This document shows, piece by piece, positions 1-7,155 of a DNA stretch of 8,808 nucleotides. The stretch spans positions 1 through 8,808 of the forward strand of contig JBEHWX010000160.1 in NCBI GenBank assembly GCA_048498995.1, read 5' to 3'. Each line of letters begins with the position of its first letter. The stretch's first letter is position 1. The translations under genes and the position numbers were made by a program. The stretch comes from JBEHWX01 sp048498995 (GTDB lineage: Bacteria; Bacteroidota; Ignavibacteria; OLB7). The notes below the pieces were generated by a model. It made no database searches. It was given only the letters and a program-made list of their open reading frames with translations, and had not been told where the DNA came from.

Positions 1-90
1 GAGATTCCGGTCGAGGAGATTCCGGTCGAGGAGATTCCGGTCGAGGAGATTCCGGTCGAGGAGATTCCGGTCGAGGAGATTCCGGTCGAG
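1..90 (+). repeat. 15-bp perfect tandem repeat, six visible copies
   Basis: Six identical copies of a 15-bp unit (GAGATTCCGGTCGAG) fill positions 1-90 without a single mismatch and run off the window edge, so the true copy number is unknown. The unit is a multiple of three and encodes EIPVE. Copy-number change would therefore lengthen or shorten the protein without a frameshift. Perfect identity even at synonymous positions indicates recent expansion or homogenisation. Short-read assemblies commonly collapse such arrays. Confidence 0.97.
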
Positions 91-1236
91 GATGCTCCAG
101 CCGCCGCCGCTTCGGAGGTGGAGCCCTCCTCGGAGATCGGCGATACGAAGAATGAGCCGGACGACGAGATCCGTGAGACCCCGGCGCAGCCGCGGCCCGC
201 GGCCACCCCCGTCGTTCACGAGCGTCCGCAGGCCGAGCGCCAGCATCCGGATCGCCAGCATCCGGAGCGACCGCATCTGGCGATCATCTCCGGAGCGCGC
301 GAGGGACATCGCCGGGGCGGCCATGCCTCGACTCCCGGCGCCCTGATCGGCAGCGAGGCGACCCTTGAGCGGGACCGGACCTTGTCGCTGTCGATTCATT
401 CCGGCGGCAACAATGCCCGGCTCCGCAGCTCGAACCTCCGGCTGATTCCGGGGCTGGAGTTCGCCCCGCTCCGCCACGAGGAGCAGATGCGGAAGCAGCC
501 GATCGCCCCGCTGATCCACGAGCCGATGCCGGAGCTGACGCGGGCTTCCAGAAAGGAGGGGATGGCGCATGCCACCGCGGCGATCCCGCTGCCGGGCGAT
601 GCCGCCGCCAGCCGCGTGGCTTCGGACGAAGAGCCGACGACGATCGCCGCGGCCGGACCCGCGCGCAACATCGTGACGATGTCCACCGAGAAGGGGCCGA
701 TGAGCGCCCAGATTGCGTCGGCGGCGTCGAACGTGGAGATGGAGGGGGTGGATGCGGTGACCGTGAGCGCGGCGACGGCGGATGCATCGCCGAGCGCGCC
801 CGTGGCCGCGGATCCGGCGAAGAGCACGGTGCCGACGGAGGCGCCGGCGCGTCCGGCCGAGACGCGTCGGAGGGGGATGTCGATCATCGACGAGATCGCC
901 ACGCGCCATCCGGCACCGTCCGGCGATGCGCGGCCGCGCGAGGAGCAGAAGCGGACCGAGGGGCTTACACCGCTCGAGGAGCTTGCCCGTCGCCTGGAGA
1001 AGGCCCGCATTCCGGTGGTCGAGGACTCCGCCCCGCGCGCGACCGGCGGCAGGAGCTTCGAGCCGCAGATCGTCAGCGAGACGCTGGCCGACATTCTCCT
1101 TTCGCAGGGAGCGTATCAGGAGGCGCTCAAGGCGTTCCGGACGCTGGCCCGCACCCGCGCCGACCGGGCGGAATACTTCCAGCGGAAGATCCGCGAGATC
1201 GAGGACCGGATGGCCGCCGAGGCTTCCGGCTCCTAG
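1..1236 (+). CDS. Low-complexity protein with EIPVE repeats and C-terminal TPR-like segment (5' partial)
   Basis: The reading frame is open from base 1, so the gene starts upstream; 411 residues are visible. Residues 1-30 are six exact EIPVE pentapeptides. The next ~320 residues are rich in Ala, Pro, Glu and Arg and look disordered; they include RQHPD/RQHPE, a second pentapeptide duplication. No signal peptide or membrane segment is visible. Residues ~350-405 are the only ordered-looking part: two helices around ETLADILLSQGAYQEALKAF, then a Tyr-Phe-containing helix ending KIREIED. This resembles the single TPR-like unit that ends many Bacteroidota/Chlorobiota TPR proteins (known pattern, recalled, not searched). 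No enzymatic motif is seen. The stop lies 41 bases before the permease start on the same strand, so the two are probably co-transcribed. An in-frame ATG at position 92 or 118 could be mistaken for the start, but the frame has no break upstream. The function is unknown; a scaffold role is only a guess. Confidence 0.88.
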   Translation, partial: EIPVEEIPVEEIPVEEIPVEEIPVEEIPVEDAPAAAASEVEPSSEIGDTKNEPDDEIRETPAQPRPAATPVVHERPQAERQHPDRQHPERPHLAIISGAREGHRRGGHASTPGALIGSEATLERDRTLSLSIHSGGNNARLRSSNLRLIPGLEFAPLRHEEQMRKQPIAPLIHEPMPELTRASRKEGMAHATAAIPLPGDAAASRVASDEEPTTIAAAGPARNIVTMSTEKGPMSAQIASAASNVEMEGVDAVTVSAATADASPSAPVAADPAKSTVPTEAPARPAETRRRGMSIIDEIATRHPAPSGDARPREEQKRTEGLTPLEELARRLEKARIPVVEDSAPRATGGRSFEPQIVSETLADILLSQGAYQEALKAFRTLARTRADRAEYFQRKIREIEDRMAAEASGS

Positions 1237-1277
1237 CCCGCATCGGCTCTCTCCCTTCCGGCGCTCGACGAGATCCT

Positions 1278-2672
1278 ATGAGATTGACCTGGTATATCAT
1301 CCGCCTGCACATCGGGCCGTTCCTGTTCGGGACATCCGCGGTGGTGTTCATCTTCCTGCTCCAGTTCATCTTCAAGTTTCTCAACGACCTAGTCGGCAAG
1401 GGGCTCAGCTACGGCGTGATCGCCCAGCTGGTGGCCTACAACCTGGCGTGGATGCTCGTGCTGGCCGCGCCGATGGGGGTGCTGGTGGCCACGCTGATGG
1501 CCTACGGCAAGCTCAGCGGCAACAACGAGCTGACCATCGTGAAGAGCTCCGGCGGCAGCGCCTTCCGCGCCATGCTCCCGGCCATCGTCGGCGGGGCGCT
1601 CCTCTTCCTGGCCCTCTTCTACTTCAACGACCGGATCCTTCCCGAGGCCAACCACCGCGCCTTCGTTCTGCAGAACGACATCAAGCAGCTCAAGCCCACC
1701 TTCGCGATCGATCCCGGCCGCTTCAGCACCCTCTCCGGCTACAGCATCCTGGCGCGCCGCGTCGATCGCGTCCGCAATATCCTCTTCGACGTGACCATCT
1801 ACGGTCAGGCCGAGGAGCGGCTGAACGTGATCAATGCCCGCGAAGCGCGTCTGGAGTTCAATCACGATTTTTCCAAGCTGCTGATGACCCTGCACGACGG
1901 CGAGGTGCAGCAGCTCAACCGGCGGCAGCCGAGCGAGTTCCGGCGCTTCACGTTCGGGGAATACAAGGTGGCGGTGGCGACCAGCGGGTATCTGCTGAAC
2001 AAGACCGATCCGAGCGCGACGCAACGGACCGACCGGACGATGAACATCGCGCAGATGCGGAGCATCGCCGACACCGCGACGCGCAACAGCCTCCGCGCGG
2101 CCCGGCAGTTCGACAGCCTTCTGAACGCGCAGATCCGGCCGGCCTCCGCGCTCCCCTCGCTCACGACGCCGGAGCGGCGGGTGCTTTCCGATCGGGAGGC
2201 GGCCGCCGCCGCGATAACGCAGCTGGCCTCGGTGCGCGCCCTCCTGGAATCCGAAAGCGGCATCCGCTCCAGCGAGCTCCGGACCTCCGATCAGTACTGG
2301 GTGGAGATCCACAAGAAGTGGTCGATCCCGGCAGCCTGCTTCGTCTTCGTCTTCGTCGGCGCGCCGCTCGGCATCGTGGTGCGCCGCGGCAACTTCGGCG
2401 TCTCCGCCTCGATCGCGCTCGGCTTCTTCATCATCTACTGGGCCTGCCTGGTCGGCGGTGAAAAGCTGGCCGACCGCGCGCTGCTGTCGCCGGCCGCCGC
2501 GATGTGGATGGCCGACGCGATCATCGGCCTGATGGGACTGTACCTGACGATCCTCGTCTCGCGCGAGACGGTCACCTTCTCGTTCGACTTCGCGTGGCTG
2601 CGCCGCCTCCGTTCGCGGCGAGCGGAAGCGGCGTCGGGCACGGAGTCGGCCGGGGGAAGCATCAGCCGGTGA
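1278..2672 (+). CDS. LptF/LptG (YjgP/YjgQ) family lipopolysaccharide export permease
   Basis: This is an inner-membrane permease of the LptB2FG ABC transporter, which extracts lipopolysaccharide and passes it to the periplasmic Lpt bridge. The 464-residue protein has the family architecture: three N-terminal membrane helices (about 12-35, 48-76, 97-117), a large periplasmic domain (about 118-345), then three C-terminal helices (about 349-368, 374-395, 408-428). Diagnostic stretches are LPEANHRA at ~121-128 after helix 3, and EIHKKWSIP followed by GAPLG at ~343-365 entering helix 4. At 464 residues it is longer than the roughly 360 of the E. coli proteins. The extra length includes an Ala/Arg/Ser-rich predicted helical stretch at ~255-335 of the periplasmic domain. 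The start has no strong Shine-Dalgarno (a weak GAGAT ~6 bases upstream). The ATP-binding partner is not in the window. Whether it is LptF or LptG cannot be decided here; in some FCB bacteria the two genes are not adjacent. Confidence 0.95.
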   Translation: MRLTWYIIRLHIGPFLFGTSAVVFIFLLQFIFKFLNDLVGKGLSYGVIAQLVAYNLAWMLVLAAPMGVLVATLMAYGKLSGNNELTIVKSSGGSAFRAMLPAIVGGALLFLALFYFNDRILPEANHRAFVLQNDIKQLKPTFAIDPGRFSTLSGYSILARRVDRVRNILFDVTIYGQAEERLNVINAREARLEFNHDFSKLLMTLHDGEVQQLNRRQPSEFRRFTFGEYKVAVATSGYLLNKTDPSATQRTDRTMNIAQMRSIADTATRNSLRAARQFDSLLNAQIRPASALPSLTTPERRVLSDREAAAAAITQLASVRALLESESGIRSSELRTSDQYWVEIHKKWSIPAACFVFVFVGAPLGIVVRRGNFGVSASIALGFFIIYWACLVGGEKLADRALLSPAAAMWMADAIIGLMGLYLTILVSRETVTFSFDFAWLRRLRSRRAEAASGTESAGGSISR

Positions 2673-2693
2673 GGCATCCCCGGTGAGGCATCA
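2666..2693. repeat. 14-bp tandem duplication at the permease stop codon
   Basis: The unit CCGGTGAGGCATCC (2666-2679) is followed directly by CCGGTGAGGCATCA (2680-2693), matching at 13 of 14 bases. The first copy contains the permease stop codon TGA (2670-2672). The duplicate lies in the 30-base gap between the two convergent genes. It appears to be a recent slippage-type duplication with no effect on either protein. Confidence 0.85.
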
Positions 2694-2702
2694 CTGGGAA
2701 CA

Positions 2703-3323
2703 TCACCCGGTCTTGATCCGGGTCTTCGGCGGGTTCTTCAGCGACCACCAGCGGAAGGCCAGCGAGGCGAGCACGGCGATCATCTGAAGCAGGCCGAGAA
2801 AGAGCACCAGCGGCTGCTTGCCGTCGGCGGTGCTCTGCATCACCGTCATCACGAAGAACACTCCGAGAATCAGAATGTGCAGCCCGGTCCGCTCGATCCG
2901 GACCCAGCGGCCGTCGGCATCTCCCATCCAGGCGAGGGTGACGTCGAAGAGCCACCATGCCGTGATCAGCAGATTCGTCGCCGCCATCCAGGTTCCCTGC
3001 GCCCTGAAGATCGATCCGATGCCGCCGTGAAAGAGCTGGATCAGGCTGAAGTAGAGATGGATCAGATAGGAGATGAAGCTGAATGTCCAGAGCAGGAGCC
3101 AGTAATTCTCCCGCTGCGGCCACCGGTCGGGAAGGGCGTAGAGGCTGATCGTGGCCGTGAACAGGATCATCGTGGCGCGGGCGCTGTTGATCACCGCGTG
3201 ATGCAGCCTGTCCTGGAACTGCTCCGCGGTAAAGATCGCGATGAAGAGCAGCGCCACGAATGGTAGGAACGTAACGAGAAACTCGATCGGGGAGACCGAT
3301 CTGACGGACGTACGAAATGTCAT
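2703..3323 (-). CDS. Six-helix integral membrane protein, function unknown
   Basis: This 206-residue protein is almost entirely membrane helices, at about 13-32, 44-64, 73-97, 113-133, 147-165 and 171-192, with a short basic C-terminus (KNPPKTRIKTG). It has no cysteine, no recognisable catalytic motif and no long soluble domain. The second helix follows a QFQDRLHHAV segment, and a long aromatic-rich third helix carries NYWLLLWTFSFISYLIHLY. The start at 3323 is chosen because an AGAGGT Shine-Dalgarno lies 8 bases upstream and hydrophobic coding begins soon after. The frame stays open to 3563, but that extension is Arg/Pro/Ser-rich and does not look coding. The gene is convergent with the permease (30-base gap) and separated from the upstream glycosylase gene by about 600 bases, so it is probably its own transcript. 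I do not recognise the family. The residue pattern strongly supports a real membrane protein. Confidence 0.85.
   Translation of the reverse strand: MTFRTSVRSVSPIEFLVTFLPFVALLFIAIFTAEQFQDRLHHAVINSARATMILFTATISLYALPDRWPQRENYWLLLWTFSFISYLIHLYFSLIQLFHGGIGSIFRAQGTWMAATNLLITAWWLFDVTLAWMGDADGRWVRIERTGLHILILGVFFVMTVMQSTADGKQPLVLFLGLLQMIAVLASLAFRWWSLKNPPKTRIKTG
2705..2723 (+). terminator. Weak candidate terminator hairpin after the permease gene
   Basis: ACCCGG (2705-2710) pairs perfectly with CCGGGT (2718-2723) across a 7-base loop. On the + strand it is followed only by CTTC, not a proper T-run. It sits at the extreme 3' end of the convergent membrane gene, a usual place for a shared terminator, but the short stem and missing U-tract keep confidence low. 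Confidence 0.25.
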
Positions 3324-3886
3324 CGCACACGACCTCTGATTTGCTTCGGGGTGATTCCGCGATCGATTCCGGTGCCCGGCTGGCAGGGATACATCGGTGA
3401 GGATGTCTTCTCTCGCGCGCGCGGAGCCGGCGGAGTTATCCGTCGGTCCGGAACGCGGCGAGCGCCTTCGGGAACCATGCGATCGACGGAACGAAGGGGA
3501 TGCGCGCGGCCGCCGCCTCGATCCGGCATACACGGGCCGGTCGGGCGGAACATGAATCGCCACGGATCACCGTGACGGCAAGGAGCTGGAAGGGAGATGC
3601 AGCAGACGTGGCAAGGCACGGGGTGTCGCGGCCGGGCGCTCTGCACTCGCCTGGACCGCCATGGCTCGACGCTTCGAATCCGGATCGCCGGCAGCGTGTC
3701 CGTGAGATGTCGTATCTCTCCGGGGACCTTCACGATGCCTGCGGGGCGCTCCTTGCCGGGACCCTCCCCTTCCTGATGCGAGCGTCGGAGAACGTTCGGT
3801 GTCCGTTCCTCCGTGACCGGGGGGATGGAAGCCCCGGCACAAGCCGCGCAAACCTACGGAATTGATTCTTTTCGGTACAAGCGCGG

Positions 3887-3906
3887 AGAAATCGATTACG
3901 AATCGA
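3887..3906 (-). terminator. Weak candidate terminator downstream of the glycosylase gene
   Basis: On the - strand, TCGATT and AATCGA (3906-3901 and 3897-3892) form a perfect 6-bp stem with a 3-base loop, followed by TTTCT (3891-3887). It lies 27 bases past the glycosylase stop, where a terminator is expected. The stem is A/T-rich and the T-run short, so it may be fortuitous. Confidence 0.3.
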
Positions 3907-3930
3907 CTCACTCTTCTCGACTCACTCTTC
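3903..3930. repeat. Perfect 14-bp tandem duplication beside the glycosylase stop codon
   Basis: TCGACTCACTCTTC occurs at 3903-3916 and again, without mismatch, at 3917-3930. It ends two bases before the stop codon of the glycosylase gene. The period equals that of the duplication at 2666 and of the array at 8672, though the sequences differ. Confidence 0.9.
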
Positions 3931-3932
3931 GT

Positions 3933-4681
3933 TCAGCCGCTCCGCTCCTCGGCCATGCGCCGCGCCGTGAGGAAGATCTCCTCCAGCATCGCCGGACGCA
4001 GAAGCCCGGTCTGCGTGTTCTGCCGGCTCGGATGATACGATCCGAGTATCAACGGCAGCGACGCGCCGGGATCGACCACCACGCCGTGCCCGAACTTCGG
4101 CCGAGGTCTCGGCAGCGATGCGCCCCGCGCCTCGGCCAGTTTCAGCAGCTGATCGAAGGCGAGCTTGCCGAGCGCGACGATCACCCGGAGTCTCGGCAGG
4201 AGCGTCAGCTCCCGCACCAGATACTCGCGGCAGTTCGCGATCTCCTCCGGCAGCGGCTTGTTCTCCGGCGGCGCGCAGCGGACCGCCGCGGCGATGTAGA
4301 GATCCTCCAGCCGGAGTCCGTCGTCCGGGTGGCGGGAATAGGGCTGCGAGGCGAACCCGGTGGCGTGGAGCACGCGCATCAGAAAATCTCCCGCCCCCAT
4401 GCCGTCGGTGCCGTCGCCGGTGAACATCCGGCCGGTTCTGTTGGAGCCGTGCGCCGCCGGCGCCAGCCCCACGATCATCACCCGCGCGGCCGGATCTCCC
4501 AGGCTCGGCACCGGCTTTCCCCAGTACTCCTCCCCCGCGAACGCCTTCTTCCTGACGCGCGCCACCTCCTCGCGATATTCCACCAGCCGCGGACAGCGCC
4601 GGCAGGTCACCACGTCACGGTTGAGCACCGTCAGCCCGGCGATCGACGTGGCGACCGAAGATGAGAGCTCGGGGGAAGACA

Positions 4682-4682
<1 letters not shown>
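3933..4682 (-). CDS. Family 5 (UDGb-type) uracil-DNA glycosylase, Fe-S cluster protein
   Basis: The protein removes uracil, and in characterised family 5 members other deaminated bases, from DNA to begin base-excision repair in the cytoplasm. In the 249-residue protein, motif 1 is GLAPAAHGSNRTG at residues 72-84 and the C-terminal motif is HPSRQNT at 217-223; both are hallmarks of family 5 (UDGb). As in that family, motif 1 lacks the acidic or amide catalytic residue used by other UDG families (Ala75-Pro76 there instead). Cys27, Cys30, Cys136 and Cys151 are positioned as the four ligands of the [4Fe-4S] cluster of family 4/5 enzymes. I chose the ATG at 4682, which overlaps the upstream gene's stop as TGATG and implies translational coupling; an in-frame GTG at 4706 is the alternative and would add eight residues. 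Family assignment is secure; substrate range is inferred from the family. Confidence 0.93.
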
Positions 4683-5251
<569 letters not shown>

Positions 5252-5274
5252 GTGAGCTCCTATAGGGTTGCGGC

Positions 5275-5300
5275 GCCGACGCCCGGCGTGATGCGTCGGC
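5275..5300 (-). other. Perfect 8-bp-stem hairpin in the leader of the PRX-like gene
   Basis: GCCGACGC (5275-5282) and GCGTCGGC (5293-5300) form a perfect inverted repeat with a 10-base loop, 23 bases upstream of the start codon. No T-run follows on the - strand, so it is not a terminator. It could be an operator-like palindrome or a leader structure; chance in G+C-rich DNA is also possible. Confidence 0.4.
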
Positions 5301-5378
5301 GTCGGGCACGAGAGGGAGAGTGTGTGCGTGGCTCGGACGATCGAGCCTCGGCCGTCGTGTGCGCGATGCCGATGCCGG

Positions 5379-5417
5379 AGAAACGAACGGGTCGGGACGG
5401 CATGCCGCCCCGACCCG
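5379..5417 (-). terminator. Rho-independent-type terminator ending the unknown two-gene unit
   Basis: CGGGTCGGG (5388-5396) pairs perfectly with CCCGACCCG (5409-5417). The loop continues as a CGG/CCG pairing past one A/C mismatch around CATG. Read on the - strand, the hairpin is followed at once by TTCGTTTCT (5387-5379). It begins 40 bases after the stop codon at 5457. A strong G+C stem, a T-rich tail and an intergenic position make this the best terminator candidate in the window; the T-run is interrupted, which lowers certainty. Confidence 0.7.
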
Positions 5418-5456
5418 CCGGGAATGTGACGATCGACGCCGCCCCGGCCGGGCGCG

Positions 5457-6140
5457 TCAGCTGAACGACGAGCGGCTGACGTTCCGCGCCACGCCGCGAC
5501 GGCTTCTGAGCACCGACACGACGACGAAGACGATGCCGCCGGCCACCAGGAGCACGATGATCAGCTTCGTCCAGGAGAAGGTCGGCGGATAGACTTCCAT
5601 CTGTCCGTTGGCTCCGGGGACGTAGTAGGGGCGCGTGTAGTAGAAGGCGGGATGGAACGGCATGCTCCAGAGCCAGGAGGAGGAGCCGGTCAGGTATCCC
5701 ATCATGAACCCATCCCCGGCGCCGCCGTAGCGATGGACGGTATAATTCTGGGCCATGCCGCTGCTGGTGCCGCTCGGAACCTTGAGCTGCTCGGTGCGGC
5801 GCGGGATGCCGTAGGAGCTGGTATACTCCTGCGAGGAGCTGAGCCGGCGTCCGCCGAAGCTCGTGCGCGGGGAGCTCGATCCGCCGCGGGAGCTGCCGCT
5901 GGAGCTGCCGGTGCTCGGCGAGGTGCTGTAGCGATCGCGGTAGCTCGGCGAGGTCCGGCTGCGATAGCTGCCGCTGGAGCCGCCACTGGAAGGGGGACGG
6001 CTCGGCGCGTAGCTCGGCGAGCGCCGGAACCCTCCGAAGCTGCGGCGGCGCTGCGCATCGGCCTCGTTGGTCGTGGCGACCATCGAGATGATGAAGGTCA
6101 GGAGAAGGAGCAGGCTGCTCCAGGTTATTCTGTGTTTCAT
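5457..6140 (-). CDS. Exported Ser/Gly/Arg-rich protein with C-terminal membrane anchor, function unknown
   Basis: The 227-residue protein has a clear signal peptide: KHR, then a Leu-rich core at ~8-23 and a likely cleavage after EADAQ (residue 30). Residues 31-105 are low complexity, dominated by Ser, Gly, Arg, Pro and Tyr, with repeated short motifs SFGG (34 and 94) and SPSY (41 and 64). Residues ~130-190 are less biased and aromatic-rich (SWLWSMPFHPAFYY, then RPYYVPG and VYPPTFSW) and are probably the conserved part. A single membrane helix spans ~191-211, followed by RSRRG and a Ser-rich tail, implying a type I topology with the low-complexity domain outside the cytoplasm. There is no cysteine. 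The start lies 4 bases past the stop of the upstream duplicated protein gene, so both are surely co-transcribed. I do not recognise a named family; a recalled resemblance to hypothetical proteins of Chlorobiota/Kapabacteria-like genomes is unverified. Confidence 0.87.
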   Translation of the reverse strand: MKHRITWSSLLLLLTFIISMVATTNEADAQRRRSFGGFRRSPSYAPSRPPSSGGSSGSYRSRTSPSYRDRYSTSPSTGSSSGSSRGGSSSPRTSFGGRRLSSSQEYTSSYGIPRRTEQLKVPSGTSSGMAQNYTVHRYGGAGDGFMMGYLTGSSSWLWSMPFHPAFYYTRPYYVPGANGQMEVYPPTFSWTKLIIVLLVAGGIVFVVVSVLRSRRGVARNVSRSSFS

Positions 6141-6143
6141 CGG

Positions 6144-6629
6144 TTAGAAGAGATTCTCGGTCGATAATGAGTCGTCCTCGTTCCGGAAGGTCGCCTCCAC
6201 GCGGAACAGCTCCTCGCTCGGCTGCGCTTCCTTGCCGGAGAAGAGGGCCCGAAGCCCTCCGGAATGCGATCCCCCCGATCCTCCCTTGATCTGAATCAGG
6301 AGGGAGACCAGCCCCTCGAGCGGCGCGTCGTTCATCAGAACGACGGTCTCCTCGATGTCTCCATTGCTCTCGACCGTGAGGAGGTTGAGCCCGGCGGCTT
6401 CCTCCTCGGTGAATGCCGGCTCGGTGGTCCGGATCTTCTCCAGATAATCGACGAAGAGCTTTTTGGTATAGAGGACGCGATCGCTCCCCTCATACTGGAT
6501 CACGGCGTCGAATGTTCCATCCTCGTCGAGATTGAGGAGGATTTCCCGGACGCCGCCGAGCTGCTCGCCGTTGTAGTAGATGGCCGTGTTCTGGATGCGG
6601 CCGTTGCTCTCGATGGAAAAATTGCCCAT
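6144..6629 (-). CDS. Internally duplicated cytosolic protein, function unknown
   Basis: An acidic 161-residue protein without signal peptide, membrane segment or cysteine. It consists of two related halves. Residues 4-35 (beginning FSIESNG) align without gaps to 84-115 (beginning LTVESNG), with about 10 identities in 32 and hydrophobic positions conserved. Residues 40-59 (ending KKLF) align to 142-161 (ending ENLF), with about 6 identities in 20. The second half carries a Gly/Ser-rich insertion (KGGSGGSHSGG at ~115-125). The alternating hydrophobic pattern suggests beta-rich units, and the halves are joined by an acidic helix-like linker (~60-80). No upstream in-frame start exists for more than 30 codons, so 6629 is the only reasonable start despite a poor ribosome-binding site (AAGG about 11 bases upstream). 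It is followed almost directly by the exported Ser/Arg/Gly-rich protein gene and probably works with it. No function can be assigned. Confidence 0.86.
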   Translation of the reverse strand: MGNFSIESNGRIQNTAIYYNGEQLGGVREILLNLDEDGTFDAVIQYEGSDRVLYTKKLFVDYLEKIRTTEPAFTEEEAAGLNLLTVESNGDIEETVVLMNDAPLEGLVSLLIQIKGGSGGSHSGGLRALFSGKEAQPSEELFRVEATFRNEDDSLSTENLF

Positions 6630-6732
6630 TGGATCGATGCCTTGAGTGGGATACGCCTCCCCGCGCCGGCCCTCCGCCGAGGGAGCGTCGCGTCCGGTGG
6701 CGCGGCGTCCGCACGGGCCGTGGCCGGACGGG

Positions 6733-7155
6733 TCATTCTCCGATGATCTTCACCAGCACCCGCTTCGGCCGGCGGCCGTCGAACTCACCGTAGAACACCT
6801 GCTCCCACGGGCCGAAGTCGAGCCTGCCGTCGGTGACGGCGATCACCACCTCGCGCCCCATGATCTGCCGCTTCATGTGCGCGTCGGCGTTGTCCTCGCC
6901 GGTGCGATTGTGCCGGTAGCGGGTGGGGGAGGGATCGAACGGCGCCAGCTCCTCCAGCCACCGCTTGTAGTCCTCGTGCAGTCCCCGCTCGTCGTCGTTG
7001 ATGAAGACCGAGGCGGTGATGTGCATCGCGTTGCAGAGCAGCAGCCCCTCGCTGATGCCGCTTTTGCGGAGCAGCTCCTCCAGCTCGCCGGTGATGTTCA
7101 GGAACGCCATCCTCTCCGGGAGGTTGAAGGTAAGGTGCTCGGTGAACGATTTCAT
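6733..7155 (-). CDS. YjbQ (UPF0047) family protein
   Basis: A 140-residue protein matching the compact YjbQ/UPF0047 family along its full length. Conserved segments visible are GLLLCNAMHITASVFINDDE (37-56), HNRTGEDNADAHMKRQIMG (82-100), and GPWEQVFYGEFDGRRPKRV (115-133), with His45, His82 and His93 as likely metal or active-site histidines. Members are trimeric cytoplasmic proteins; E. coli YjbQ shows weak thiamine-phosphate synthase activity in genetic complementation, hence the label secondary thiamine-phosphate synthase, but the true role is not settled. The start at 7155 gives the standard family length and N-terminus, though no good Shine-Dalgarno precedes it. It lies 103 bases upstream of the duplicated-protein gene on the same strand with no obvious terminator between them, so co-transcription is plausible. 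No thiamine biosynthesis gene is in the window. Confidence 0.95.
   Translation of the reverse strand: MKSFTEHLTFNLPERMAFLNITGELEELLRKSGISEGLLLCNAMHITASVFINDDERGLHEDYKRWLEELAPFDPSPTRYRHNRTGEDNADAHMKRQIMGREVVIAVTDGRLDFGPWEQVFYGEFDGRRPKRVLVKIIGE

Larger units (their letters stand above)
3324..3932. other. 609-base stretch without a convincing gene
   Basis: This lies between the glycosylase stop (3933) and the membrane-protein start (3323), both on the - strand. Open frames exist on both strands, but their translations are Arg/Pro/Gly/Ser-rich with no hydrophobic core, motif or recognisable family. The visible contents are the AGAGGT ribosome-binding site of the membrane gene near 3335, a small CACGG-ATCA-CCGTG hairpin at 3561-3574, an A/T-richer patch at about 3858-3905, and a 14-bp tandem duplication at 3903-3930. 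The promoter of the membrane gene should be here, but I find no clear -35/-10 pair. It could be degraded sequence or house an unrecognised RNA. Confidence 0.5.

Noticed and set aside
1389..2312. 307-residue antisense frame over the permease gene
   Set aside because: The permease on the other strand is unmistakable, and the antisense translation has no recognisable feature.
782..2461. 559-residue + strand open frame across two genes
   Set aside because: It is a shifted frame over the low-complexity and permease genes, Arg/Pro-rich with no domain; G+C-rich DNA produces such frames.
3324..3563. N-terminal extension of the six-helix membrane protein to 3563
   Set aside because: The added residues are Arg/Pro/Ser-rich noncoding-like sequence, and a good Shine-Dalgarno precedes the ATG at 3323.
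3597..3776. 59-residue + strand frame preceded by a purine-rich GGAAGGGAG
   Set aside because: The translation is Arg/Ser/Gly-rich with no motif or hydrophobic core; the ribosome-binding-site match alone is not enough.
3800..3860. Riboswitch-like G+C-rich stem region in the gene-poor stretch
   Set aside because: No conserved riboswitch core could be recognised by eye and no suitably oriented gene follows.
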